Assembly (NCBI GenBank): GCA_902564345.1
Contig: CACFAY010000012.1
Location: 1-36,813, forward strand
DNA from: an uncultured SAR324 cluster bacterium
GTDB lineage: Bacteria; SAR324; NAC60-12
Direction: 5' to 3'
DNA length: 36,813 nt
This document shows positions 25,459 through 34,449 of this stretch, piece by piece (positions within the stretch are counted from its first letter, which is position 1; each line of letters opens with the position of its first letter). The translations under genes and the position numbers were made by a program. Under the pieces are notes generated by a model. It was given only the letters and a program-made list of their open reading frames with translations, had not been told where the DNA came from and did no database searches.

Positions 25459-26475
25459 TTAATTAAAATATTTTAGATTCAATTCGTTTGTTAAGTGACA
25501 TGCAGCAAATGCATTAGTTTTCCCTTTTACAGGCATTAATTCTGGGCTGATATTTTTACATATATCTCTAGCATATGAACAACGCGGATGTAACACACAA
25601 CCCGATGGTGGATTTGAAGGATCAGGGATATTACCTTTTAATAGTATATCCCTTTTACTTCCAGCCTTATTTTTTGATATTGCTGCTAACAATGCTTCTG
25701 TGTAAGGATGCCTCGGAGATTCATAAATATCTGAAGAAGAAGCTATCTCCAAAATTTTGCCTAGGTACATTACAATTATTCTATCACTTATGTATTTTAC
25801 TACACTTAAATCATGAGCTATAAACAGATAACTTAAATTAAATTCATTCTTTAAATCAACAAGAAGATTTAATATTTGTGCTTGTACAGATACATCTAAA
25901 GCTGAAACTGGTTCATCACATATGATAAATTCTGGATTTATACTTAAAGCTCTTGTTATACCAATACGTTGCCTTTGTCCTCCACTGAATTGATGAGGAT
26001 ATTTTTCTAAGTCATTTTCAGATAGGCCCACTTTGATCATTAATTCTTTAGCTCTTTCTATCCTATCCTTTTTAGTTCCAACATTGTGAATATCCAGAGG
26101 CTCCGTAACAATTTTAGATATTTTCATTCTAGTATCTAAAGAAGAGTAGACATCTTGAAAAAGCATTTGAAAATTTTTCCTTATATTTTTCATTTCCTTG
26201 GTAGATAAATTCGTTAATTCAGTCATTTTACCATTCACATTGAATTTAATACTACCTGCCGTTGAATCATAAAGTCGTACGATACATCTTCCAAGAGTTG
26301 TTTTTCCTGAACCACTTTCTCCAACAAGCCCAACCGTTTCTCCCTTTTTTATAGTAAAATCAACATCATTAACACTTTTATTGTAGCCAACTATTCTATT
26401 CAAAAACCCTTTACGAATTGTAAAGAACTTTTTAAGTCCTTTAACTTCAAGTATATTTTCTGAGGACGTATCTAT
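25459..26475 (-). CDS. Opp-type ABC transporter ATPase 2 (OppF-like), ATA start
   Basis: This is the second ATPase of the importer. Walker A is GESGSGKT, the ABC signature is FSGGQRQRIGITRA, Walker B is FIICDEP, and the C-terminal oligopeptide/dipeptide domain holds the cysteine block GCVLHPRCSYARDIC. Starting at the first ordinary codon (TTG 26403) would remove the first beta strand. The frame is open further up (SENILEVKGLKKFFTIRKG), as the family requires, and reaches ATA at 26475-26473. This ATA overlaps the TAG of the upstream gene (ATAG) and follows GGAGGAAAT. I therefore extend it to there; the non-standard start is either real or a base error. It should pair with the ATPase at 26472. 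Confidence 0.84.
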   Translation of the reverse strand: MDTSSENILEVKGLKKFFTIRKGFLNRIVGYNKSVNDVDFTIKKGETVGLVGESGSGKTTLGRCIVRLYDSTAGSIKFNVNGKMTELTNLSTKEMKNIRKNFQMLFQDVYSSLDTRMKISKIVTEPLDIHNVGTKKDRIERAKELMIKVGLSENDLEKYPHQFSGGQRQRIGITRALSINPEFIICDEPVSALDVSVQAQILNLLVDLKNEFNLSYLFIAHDLSVVKYISDRIIVMYLGKILEIASSSDIYESPRHPYTEALLAAISKNKAGSKRDILLKGNIPDPSNPPSGCVLHPRCSYARDICKNISPELMPVKGKTNAFAACHLTNELNLKYFN

Positions 26476-27479
26476 ATTTCCTCCTTATTGTATTTCCAAC
26501 AACTTACAAAATGTTCACCATGATCAATTAGTTCAGGAGATTTATTTTTACAAATATCCATTGACACTTCACATCTTGGTTCAAAACTACAACCTTTTGG
26601 TTGCGAGTAAGGATTTGGAACAGTTCCCTCTATCGAAGATAGTCTTTCTTTAGAATCTATTTTTGGCCGAGACTTAAACAAAGCTTTTGTGTAAGGATGT
26701 AAAGGTTCTTTAAATAATTTTCTTGTACTAGTTCTTTCAACAACTTTACCAACATACATCACAGCTACTTCATCAGTAACTTCACCAATTACTCCCAAAT
26801 CATGGGTTATCATTAACATAGACATATTTAACTCACTTTTAAGCTCTTGAATTAAGTTTAAAATTTCAGCTTCTATTGTTACATCGAGTGCCGTTGTTGG
26901 TTCATCAGCAATAAGAAGTTTTGGGTTGCAGGAAAGAGCTATTGCTATCATTACCCTTTGTCTCATTCCTCCACTTAACTGGAATGGATACTCCTTCATT
27001 CTTCTTTTGGGTGCAGAAATCCTCACTCGCTCTAATGCATCAGTAGCAATTTTGTGAGCGGTGTTTCTATCAACTTTTTGATGTAGTCTTATAGTTTCTG
27101 TTAATTGTTGTCCTATAGTATGAACAGGATTTAATGACATCATTGGCTCTTGAAAAATCATTGAAATATCATTACCTCTTCTTTGACGAATATCTTTACT
27201 ATTTATTCCGAGTTTTGTTATATCAATACGGTTTCCCTCTTCTGGGTAGAAAAAAATATTCCCTCTTTCAATTTTTCCCTCTGGTTGAGGATGTAAAAGT
27301 AGTAATGACAATGCAGTTATGGTCTTTCCACAACCACTTTCTCCAACAAGACCAAGGGATTTCCCCCTATCTATGCTGAAACTTACTCCGTCGACAGATC
27401 TTACAGTTCCTTGTTCAATATGAAAGTAAACTGCTAAATCTCTTACATCAATTAATATATTATTTTCTGAAGTATTCAT
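26472..27479 (-). CDS. Opp-type ABC transporter ATPase 1 (OppD-like)
   Basis: This 335-residue cytoplasmic ATPase has Walker A GESGCGKT near residue 40, Q-loop MIFQEPMMSLNP, signature LSGGMRQRVMIAIAL, Walker B LLIADEP and the H-loop ITHDL. The C-terminal oligopeptide/dipeptide-transporter domain includes GCSFEPRCEVSMDIC, a four-cysteine block that binds iron-sulphur in some relatives. Its last codons carry GGAGG, which serves the next gene. It lies 23 bp after the OppC gene. Confidence 0.9.
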   Translation of the reverse strand: MNTSENNILIDVRDLAVYFHIEQGTVRSVDGVSFSIDRGKSLGLVGESGCGKTITALSLLLLHPQPEGKIERGNIFFYPEEGNRIDITKLGINSKDIRQRRGNDISMIFQEPMMSLNPVHTIGQQLTETIRLHQKVDRNTAHKIATDALERVRISAPKRRMKEYPFQLSGGMRQRVMIAIALSCNPKLLIADEPTTALDVTIEAEILNLIQELKSELNMSMLMITHDLGVIGEVTDEVAVMYVGKVVERTSTRKLFKEPLHPYTKALFKSRPKIDSKERLSSIEGTVPNPYSQPKGCSFEPRCEVSMDICKNKSPELIDHGEHFVSCWKYNKEEI

Positions 27480-27502
27480 TAAGTAATGATTAATAAAATG
27501 AA

Positions 27503-28621
27503 CTATCTTGAATGAGGATCATTCACATCTCTTAAAGCATCCCCAATAAAATTATAACATAGTACTGATATTACTATAAATCCTGCTGGACATATTAACC
27601 AAGGATAATGCTTTAACGTTTGAACCTCTCTTAATTGAGTAAGCAATAATCCCCAACTTGTCATTGGAGGTTTTATTCCAAGACCCAGAAAACTTAATGC
27701 AGCTTCGCCAATAATCATTATTGGAATGCTTAAAGTTGCGATAACAATTATATGACTTAAAACATTAGGAATAATATGTTTAATAATAATTCTTATTGAG
27801 CTTGCACCAGAAACCTCCGCTGCATAGATATAATCAGATCTCCTAATTGCTAGAACTTTTCCTCTAACTTCTCTTGCCAATCCTGCCCAACTTATTAAAC
27901 CAAAAATAATTACTATTCCTAAATAGACGTAAGTTGAGGGCCATTCTTTTGGAATAATTGCAGCAAGTGCCATCCATAAGGCAACTTGAGGTATTGTTCT
28001 AATAATTTCAATAAATCTTTGTATAAAGTTATCAGCCAAACCTCCATAATAACCTGAGATAGTTCCTACTATTGTGCCGATGAATATCAGAATTATTACA
28101 CCAATTAAACCAATAGAAAGTGAAACTCTTCCACCAAAAATTATTCTAGACAGTAAATCTCTACCTATAATGTCAGTTCCTAGTAAAAACAATTTACCTT
28201 CCTTAACTCCAAAAAAATGTAAATTGCTTTTAATAAAACCAAGCATTTCATATGACTCACCCCTTATAAAAAAATGAATAAAATCTTTTTTAGATTTGTC
28301 ACCTTTATAAACAAATCTCAAAGTTTTAGGATCTCTTACGGCTTCCTGTCTGTAAATAAAGGGTCTTAAATGAAAATTCCCCTGATCATCAAAAAAGTTT
28401 ATTTTTGTTATTTGTGGAGGGGCGTACAAATAATCTTTATGATTTGTTAACATTCCATATGGTGAAAAAAAATCTGCAAAAATAACAATTATATATAGTA
28501 ATAAAAGTACTATCAGTGAAATAACTGCAACTCTATGTTTAAGAAATTGACGCAACATGAGTTGTCCTTCAGAAAGGACTGTATACTCATCTTTATCCAA
28601 TTTAACTTTACTGAAAATCAA
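27503..28621 (-). CDS. Opp-type ABC transporter permease 2 (OppC-like)
   Basis: This 372-residue inner-membrane permease has an N-terminal cytoplasmic tail, one membrane helix (about residues 35-55), a long periplasmic insertion (about 55-150), then the five-helix BPD_transp_1 domain. The coupling motif reads REVRGKVLAIRRSDYIYAAEVSGAS, followed by HIIPNVLSHIIV. The start is a TTG three bases after the OppB stop. The insertion, longer than in E. coli OppC, is typical of family-5 importers in many environmental bacteria. Confidence 0.88.
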   Translation of the reverse strand: MIFSKVKLDKDEYTVLSEGQLMLRQFLKHRVAVISLIVLLLLYIIVIFADFFSPYGMLTNHKDYLYAPPQITKINFFDDQGNFHLRPFIYRQEAVRDPKTLRFVYKGDKSKKDFIHFFIRGESYEMLGFIKSNLHFFGVKEGKLFLLGTDIIGRDLLSRIIFGGRVSLSIGLIGVIILIFIGTIVGTISGYYGGLADNFIQRFIEIIRTIPQVALWMALAAIIPKEWPSTYVYLGIVIIFGLISWAGLAREVRGKVLAIRRSDYIYAAEVSGASSIRIIIKHIIPNVLSHIIVIATLSIPIMIIGEAALSFLGLGIKPPMTSWGLLLTQLREVQTLKHYPWLICPAGFIVISVLCYNFIGDALRDVNDPHSR

Positions 28622-28624
28622 TTT

Positions 28625-29629
28625 TTATATTAATTCGTGTTTAATTCGCGGATCACTTATGGCAAGTACTATATCAGCTAATAGGTTCCCTATTACTAAA
28701 ATTATTGATATTACTAATAAAATAGTTCCAGCTAGATACATATCTTGTGCAATTAATGAGTCATAAAACAACGGTCCAATTGTATTCAAATTCAAAACAA
28801 TTGATACTAGCATCTCTGTAGCAATTATTTCTGGGAGATATACTCCGATTCTACTTATTATTGGATTTATAGCAATTCTTGCGGCATGTTTCCAATTAAC
28901 AGCACTTTCTGATAACCCTTTTGCTCGGGCAGTTTGTATGAAAGGTTGTTTTAGAACATCCAACATGTTTCCTCTCATTATTCGCATTGTGTTAGATGTT
29001 TGGGCAATTCCAATTGCTATGATTGGTACTGGAAGGTGTTTTAAAAAATCGATGGTCTTATCAAAATTCCATTCTTTCCCAATAAATTCATTTGAATATA
29101 AACGACCTATATATGCTGAATCAAACCAGAAAATAGAAATCGCGATTATTAATACAGCCAAAATAAAACCGGGTATAGCAATACCGATAAACGCAATTAA
29201 TGTTAAAAGATAATCTAGAAGACTGTATTTGTGAGTTGCGGAATAAAGTCCAATTGGAAGTGCAATTAATAAAGCAAAAATTAATGCACTAAAATTTAGA
29301 ACAAGGGTCATCGGTAGTCTTTCTTTTAAAAGATCTACAACTGGTGTTCCTTGTAAAGACATTGCAATTCCAAAATCTCCAGTTGGAAAACCTTTGACCC
29401 ATTTCCAATATTGCACCCAAAACGGTTGATCTAAACCATATCTTTCTCTAAGTTGATCAATATATTCTTTTGATACAGTTCCTCCCCCTGTAGAAGATGC
29501 AAGAGCAGCATATGCATCTGCGTAATCTCCAGGAGGCAATTGAATAATGCCGAAACACAAAATTGATATTAGAACTACAATTGGGATAGAAAAAATGAAT
29601 CTTTTAAAAGCATAAACAAAAAGGCCCAT
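28625..29629 (-). CDS. Opp-type ABC transporter permease 1 (OppB-like)
   Basis: This 334-residue inner-membrane permease has an N-terminal helix (about 10-30), a periplasmic segment with the family motif LRERYGLDQPFWVQYWKWVKG, and five further helices. The coupling loop is MLDVLKQPFIQTARAKGLSE, then HAARIAINPIISRIG. It pairs with the OppC-like permease to form the channel. The start has no strong ribosome site. Confidence 0.88.
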   Translation of the reverse strand: MGLFVYAFKRFIFSIPIVVLISILCFGIIQLPPGDYADAYAALASSTGGGTVSKEYIDQLRERYGLDQPFWVQYWKWVKGFPTGDFGIAMSLQGTPVVDLLKERLPMTLVLNFSALIFALLIALPIGLYSATHKYSLLDYLLTLIAFIGIAIPGFILAVLIIAISIFWFDSAYIGRLYSNEFIGKEWNFDKTIDFLKHLPVPIIAIGIAQTSNTMRIMRGNMLDVLKQPFIQTARAKGLSESAVNWKHAARIAINPIISRIGVYLPEIIATEMLVSIVLNLNTIGPLFYDSLIAQDMYLAGTILLVISIILVIGNLLADIVLAISDPRIKHELI

Positions 29630-29700
29630 TTTTTTATAATAAAAGGCAGGATAAAAAGGATGGTTATTTTATAAAATTGTAGGTTTATTACATACTTTAG

Positions 29701-29741
29701 ATCCAGGAATCAAATAAAAAATGTTTATCTAATTCCTGGAT
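29701..29741 (-). terminator. Hairpin between SBP and permease genes
   Basis: A perfect 10-bp inverted repeat (ATCCAGGAAT / ATTCCTGGAT) with a 21-nt AT-rich loop lies between the SBP gene and the OppB-like gene. It has no T-tract, so partial termination or mRNA protection is likely, as often seen after SBP genes that need higher expression than the permeases. Confidence 0.6.
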
Positions 29742-29753
29742 GAAATGTTTTAT

Positions 29754-31598
29754 TTAATTTGGCCTCTTTGCTGGATATTTTGCATACACCTGCATGTATC
29801 TAAACGGAGGATCAAAATTCCCATATTCTTGAACTCTAGTTGACTCAAGAACCATATTACCGAGTCTGTTTTGATTAATGAACGGTCGTTTTCTTACACC
29901 TACATGTATCATGAAAACATTTTCAGCCATTATTTTACCTGCTCTTTGACCAAGTTTTATTCCTTCCTCGATACTCGCTGTAGCAGCTGTCTTAAGAAGT
30001 TTAGAAAATTCTTCATATTCTGGTGAAAAGCTCCCTTTTCCATAAGCGTCTTTGTGAAAATGAGGTGAACCTGGCTTGGTTGGGATCCACTTCTCGATTG
30101 CAAGAAGTGGTTCATTATAATCTGTAAAATCATGAGTAGACATTTCATAATTCCCAGCATCATAATTTTTCCTATACAAAGTTTGATGGGCTTCATTTAG
30201 TATTAATTTTATTCCAACTTCCGAGGCAGTAGCTACAATCATCTCTGACATAGGTGTATACAAGTCATGAGCATACATATCCCAAATCATTTCAAGTTTT
30301 TCACCTGTTGGAAGTTCTCTAACTCCATCTCCATCTCTATCAACAATATTTGCATCATCTAATATTTTACGCGCTTTTTGAGGATCATATTCAGAATATA
30401 AATATCCTGAACCCTTATCAAAGTAAGGAGAATCTGGAGCCCATGAAGCTCCAATGGGAGTCATCAGGTCAAAAGCTAGCGCCCTCGAAATATTTTTTCT
30501 ATCAATAGCTAGTGAAAGTGCCCTACGAAAATGTACGTTTCTATTTACTGTTCGAGCATCTTTGTCTTCTGCATCGAAATTGAAACTAATTTTCATTCCA
30601 GGAGCATTTGAAAACCCAATTGAATAATCTCTATTTGTTTTGCCCTGTTCTTCTAGCCACATTGAATAATGGGGAAATCCAGTCCACATGTGATCATGAT
30701 CATATTCGCCAGTCATATTTCCTAATCCTACAGCCGGCCTATCACCTGCAATTAAGATTTCAAACTCATCAAAATAAGGAAGTTGATTGCCGTTTGGGTC
30801 AACTTTCCAATAGTAAGGATTCCTAGTCATGTGTAGTTTACCATCTGGTACATACTCATCTACTACCCAAGCATTTAATGTTACTCTACCTCCTTCTGAG
30901 TTTTTCCCAAGGAGTTTCAATTTCTCGTTTAAAATTTCATAAGACGAGCTTGAATTATATTTTGGATGAAACTTAGAGAAATGATGTTTAGGCAATGCAG
31001 CCCATACAACATTTGAATATTTTTTTTCAAAGAGGAACGCTTTCTCTTTATAATTTATCTTAAGATTAAAGTCATCAATTTTTGTAATAGATGGGAAATT
31101 CCCATTTACTTCATAAAAATTACCTTCATAAAACCATATGTATGCAACATTCTTATCATCAACTATATCTTCCATAAAAAAGATTACGTCGTCTACAGTA
31201 AATGGTGTCCCGTCAGACCATTTAATTCCTTTCCTTAATTTGATTTTCAGTTCTGTTCCGGCATCATTCCAACTCCATGATTCAGCCAAATTTGGTTTGA
31301 TAGGTCCTTCAGAAGGGAAAGGGTATGTAAATTGAAAAAATCCATTACGGTCAACTCTTGATGGGAGTCTTTCATCGTCTAAAAAAAACGCAGTCCCTAA
31401 TACTAATTTACCACCATATTTGCCCATTTCACTCACAGGCGTTTCAACTAAAGGATTTTCAGGCAACCTTTGATCTACAGGAGGGAGTTTCCCCGATTTA
31501 ACTAATTTTTTTAGCATCGGAGATTCCTCGTATGCCATAGAGGATTGAGAAAAAAATATAAGAAGAATAACTGGTATAAAAATTTTCAAGTATTTCAT
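29754..31598 (-). CDS. Family-5 extracellular solute-binding protein
   Basis: This is a periplasmic substrate-binding protein of the oligopeptide/dipeptide (SBP_bac_5) family, 614 residues. I start it at the ATG 31598, which gives a signal peptide MKYLKIFIPVILLIFFSQSS ending in MA; an extension to 31715 would bury it. The mature protein begins with the KLPPVDQRLPENPLV stretch seen in a large environmental branch. LAESWSWNDAGTELKIKLRKGIKWSDGTPF is the family core, and RRALSLAIDRKNI and ARKILDDANI follow. Several cargo types (peptides, oligosaccharides, opines) use this fold. Sugar-metabolic genes downstream favour a carbohydrate. First gene of the nine-gene operon. Confidence 0.88.
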   Translation of the reverse strand: MKYLKIFIPVILLIFFSQSSMAYEESPMLKKLVKSGKLPPVDQRLPENPLVETPVSEMGKYGGKLVLGTAFFLDDERLPSRVDRNGFFQFTYPFPSEGPIKPNLAESWSWNDAGTELKIKLRKGIKWSDGTPFTVDDVIFFMEDIVDDKNVAYIWFYEGNFYEVNGNFPSITKIDDFNLKINYKEKAFLFEKKYSNVVWAALPKHHFSKFHPKYNSSSSYEILNEKLKLLGKNSEGGRVTLNAWVVDEYVPDGKLHMTRNPYYWKVDPNGNQLPYFDEFEILIAGDRPAVGLGNMTGEYDHDHMWTGFPHYSMWLEEQGKTNRDYSIGFSNAPGMKISFNFDAEDKDARTVNRNVHFRRALSLAIDRKNISRALAFDLMTPIGASWAPDSPYFDKGSGYLYSEYDPQKARKILDDANIVDRDGDGVRELPTGEKLEMIWDMYAHDLYTPMSEMIVATASEVGIKLILNEAHQTLYRKNYDAGNYEMSTHDFTDYNEPLLAIEKWIPTKPGSPHFHKDAYGKGSFSPEYEEFSKLLKTAATASIEEGIKLGQRAGKIMAENVFMIHVGVRKRPFINQNRLGNMVLESTRVQEYGNFDPPFRYMQVYAKYPAKRPN

Positions 31599-31770
31599 AA
31601 TAATCCTAATTAAATTAATTGAAGTAATGAGAGCAGCAACTTTCCCAAATTTAATGTTCTCTAATTGAAATATTTTGTTGAACACCACTATAACCACGCA
31701 TGAGCTATCTTGCAATTGTGATTTCGAGATTTGTTATATATTTAAAAATTATAAGTGTCAAGAAAAAATA

Positions 31771-31929
31771 TTATTTAAGCCCAAACCAATAAACTGGTTG
31801 TGGAAAGATTATATAGCTAAAGGGACATTCACTTTAATCACAGGAGAGTCTGAGCTTAAAAAGTCTCAAATAACCCTCAGAAATAAGTTAACAAACCGAA
31901 ATTCTCTTCCGTGTAGGTTGATGGGATAA
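31771..31929 (+). pseudogene. N-terminal relic of a RepA-like AAA ATPase
   Basis: One frame reads KPINWLWKDYIAKGTFTLIT then GESELKKSQITL. This is the opening of RepA/AAA_25-type replicative helicases of phages and plasmids ('i.WLWpg.ip.G.ltl..GdPG.GKSq.tl'). The Walker A is broken: the two glycines are E and K. After LRNKLTNRNS it runs into repeat copy B3 and stops. The gap 31599-32272 otherwise holds AT-rich sequence. Confidence 0.6.
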
Positions 31930-32012
31930 TATATATAAAGATTGATGCCCGTTTTGTGAACCCACCCCCCATCATTCAAATGATGCTTAAAACGTCTTCT
32001 AAGGAAATATTG
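31888..32012 (+). repeat. Repeat family B, copy 3
   Basis: It shares GTTAACAAACCGA with copy 1 and AAATTCTC....GTGTAGGTTGATGGGAT with copy 2. It then has GATGCCCGTTTTGTGAACCC, CATTCAAATGATGCTTAAAA and TCTAAGGAAATATTGGG. It begins inside the RepA-like relic, so the boundary of the repeat may be part of that gene's sequence. Confidence 0.78.
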
Positions 32013-32272
32013 GGTTAATAGGCTTCAATATTACTGTTATTGGTCTTTAGGTACAATACAGAACGGATTAACTCCGCTTAAGCTGCGTATCACGGAAGAT
32101 TCGGCAAGACAATAGCAGTTAGGCTATATAATTTCAGGGATTTGTATTATTAAGTTCACTACTCCTTCTTCTTCAAGAATCAAGTTTTATTTAATCTATC
32201 TTTTGTCTTTTGACCCAGTTTATAATGAAATACTGTTTTATTTTAAATAAATTTAATAAAAGGGAATCTAAA

Positions 32273-33190
32273 ATGGAAAATATAAAATTTTCAAAATGTG
32301 ATCTTGAAGCATCACAAATTTCGCTTGGATGTATGAGGATCGCTGAACTAAATATTCAAGATATTAGTAAGCTTGTTAATACAGCATTGGATGAAGGTAT
32401 TAATTTTTTTGATCATGCAGATATTTATGGAGGTGGTCAATCGGAATCAAAATTCTCTCAATCCATAGAAATGAATCCAGGACTTCGAGAAAAAATGATA
32501 CTCCAAAGTAAGTGCGGTATTAGAGAGCACTCATTCGATTTTTCAAAGGAGCATATTTTGGATTCAGTAGATGGCAGCTTGAAGCGACTAAAAACTGATT
32601 ATCTTGATATTTTGCTATTGCATCGTCCTGATGCTCTTGTTGAACCGGAACAAGTTGCTGAAGCATTATGTGTCCTCAAAGAAAATGGTAAGGTAAAATA
32701 TTTTGGGGTTAGTAATCAAAATCCTATGCAGATTGAATTACTGAATAAATTTGTGAAGCAACCTATTATAATAAATCAGCTACAATTAAGTATAACCAAC
32801 ACCGGCATGATTGATTCTGGAATAAACGTCAATATGGAAATAGACTCTGGGATAAACCGAGACGGAAGCATACTTGATTACTGTCGTTTAAAAGAAATTA
32901 CAATACAACCCTGGTCTCCTTTTCAGTATGGATTTATGGAAGGCTCATTTTTAAATAATTCCAAATATGAAGAACTTAACAAAACAATTGATATTATTGC
33001 TGCTTCAAGAAATGAAACAAATATTACAATAGCAATTGCCTGGTTACTTAGGCACCCCGCTCAAATGCAACCCATTATTGGAACTACAAATGTGACACGT
33101 GTAAGAGAATCATGCAGGGCATCAGGTATTAAGCTTACTCGCAAAGAATGGTACGATATCTATCTAGCTGCTGGAAACAAACTCCCATGA
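32273..33190 (+). CDS. Aldo/keto reductase (YdhF-like)
   Basis: This NADPH-dependent carbonyl reductase has a TIM-barrel, 305 residues from the ATG 32273, chosen for AGGGA upstream; an upstream ATG at 32222 is less likely. The catalytic set is visible: D and Y in FFDHADIYGGGQSE, K in LQSKCGI and H in LLLHRPDA. YFGVSNQNPMQIELL and QPWSPFQYGFMEG match E. coli YdhF-type AKRs. The AKR tail motif IIGTTNVTRVRESCRA binds the cofactor. It lies between two pieces of a RepA-like gene on the same strand, so the gene appears to have been placed within a helicase locus. Confidence 0.86.
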   Translation: MENIKFSKCDLEASQISLGCMRIAELNIQDISKLVNTALDEGINFFDHADIYGGGQSESKFSQSIEMNPGLREKMILQSKCGIREHSFDFSKEHILDSVDGSLKRLKTDYLDILLLHRPDALVEPEQVAEALCVLKENGKVKYFGVSNQNPMQIELLNKFVKQPIIINQLQLSITNTGMIDSGINVNMEIDSGINRDGSILDYCRLKEITIQPWSPFQYGFMEGSFLNNSKYEELNKTIDIIAASRNETNITIAIAWLLRHPAQMQPIIGTTNVTRVRESCRASGIKLTRKEWYDIYLAAGNKLP

Positions 33191-33290
33191 GGGAATTGTA
33201 TTATCAAATTATATCACTTTTCAGTAATCCTTTAAAGAATATCGACTTGAATCCAATACGAATGATGATGGAATAAAAACACTAAGTTAG

Positions 33291-33458
33291 ACTTGTCAGT
33301 CTCTAGAAGATTCAACCTTCGATACAGTCTGTGCTCTTGCAAACAAAGGTTTGGAAAATTGGGAGATATCTCAAGAACTAGAAATTCATAAATCTACAGT
33401 TTCAAGGTATGTTAATCGTGGAAAAGAAGAAGGTATTATAAAGCCCCTGAATAGCTAG
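33291..33458 (+). pseudogene. C-terminal HTH relic, probably of a RepA-like protein
   Basis: After a TAG the frame reads LEDSTFDTVCALANKGLENW, then EISQELEIHKSTVSRYVNRG and KEEGIIKPLNS to a stop. It is a complete helix-turn-helix ('eIa.eL.iskstVsRyv.rakeeG'), of the type that often ends RepA-like AAA ATPases. It has no start of its own. The remaining 33459-33635 shows nothing clear. Confidence 0.5.
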
Positions 33459-33635
33459 CATTGCAAAAGTTTCATAGTTTCACGCCCTATGCGATGCAAC
33501 TGCGCAACTTTATTAAATAAAGCATGAAATCTGTACCGAACGCCTATTGGAGATAAAGCTTCCATGGAGATTCTTCCTCTAGGTGCTGTTGGAACAACTA
33601 GTAATTATTAAATTGAAACCCTTTTATCAATTGAT

Positions 33636-33881
33636 CTATTCCTTTATTTTTTTACCCTCATCCGTTATTTCTTCAATAAACTTTTTTCCTTTTTGAAGTT
33701 CTTCATTTAGCTCTTGCCCAGTCATAACCAGATAACCGATGTACGATGCAAGCAGTATTAAAAGAAACAGTGCTGGCTTCAACAGCCTTTGTACCAACAT
33801 ATAACCTCCAATAGCTACAAGTACTAGGGCGACTGCGAGTAGAATGGGATTGTCCGTCAATTGCTGAATCAAACTATTCAT
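33636..33881 (-). CDS. Small two-segment membrane protein
   Basis: This 81-residue protein has two close hydrophobic segments (about residues 13-31 and 35-53), then a charged C-terminal helix (ELNEELQKGKKFIEEITDEG). I do not recognise a family. A strong GGAGGG precedes the ATG, so it is probably translated. It is divergent from the next gene, with 156 bp between them holding both promoters. Confidence 0.5.
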   Translation of the reverse strand: MNSLIQQLTDNPILLAVALVLVAIGGYMLVQRLLKPALFLLILLASYIGYLVMTGQELNEELQKGKKFIEEITDEGKKIKE

Positions 33882-34037
33882 GAATTACCCTCCTTATTAA
33901 GATTGAAAAAGACTTCATTGATTATTTTTATAGATCTTTTATGTCACTTTTGCTAGTGTAATTTTCTCTAAAATTTGAAATAAGTGAATATATTTTTGCT
34001 TCACAAAATATAATTTAATCAAAAAAGGAGGTTATAA

Positions 34038-34394
34038 ATGGAACTATCAGAAAGAAATAAATTGGTTATTGCAAGAGTAGAAAATTTTAACTACATACTT
34101 AGAACCGCAATGCTGGTTCTATTAGGTACGCTTGCTTTATGCATTTTTGCAACTGGTAATGCTCACATCTGGCCTTTAAGTATAACCATAATTGGAGCAA
34201 CTCTGTACGGAATACTGGCTGGAAACACAGCTGTAAACGATTTGGATGCTCTTCGTAAAGATATGGATGAAGAGACTAAAAGTACAAATTATGGAGCCTC
34301 TGTGATGTCTGCACCACTTCCTGTTTTCAGAGTTATATTAATTGTGGTTTATTTAGCAATAGCTGTTTCACAACTAGTTATGTTGCACGGATAA
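34038..34394 (+). CDS. Small membrane protein, unknown family
   Basis: This 118-residue protein has hydrophobic segments near residues 20-41, 46-64 and 96-115, separated by a polar loop (AVNDLDALRKDMDEETK). GGAGG lies 7 bases before the ATG. It is 55 bp upstream of the cupin gene in the same direction. No function can be assigned. Confidence 0.55.
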   Translation: MELSERNKLVIARVENFNYILRTAMLVLLGTLALCIFATGNAHIWPLSITIIGATLYGILAGNTAVNDLDALRKDMDEETKSTNYGASVMSAPLPVFRVILIVVYLAIAVSQLVMLHG

Positions 34395-34449
34395 ATTTAT
34401 TTTAACAAAAAAATAAATTCAATTAGTAAATTAAGAAAGGAGACGTATT

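Noticed and set aside
31599-31715. N-terminal extension of the solute-binding protein
   Set aside because: The signal peptide begins at the ATG 31598; the extension is not signal-like and would hide it.
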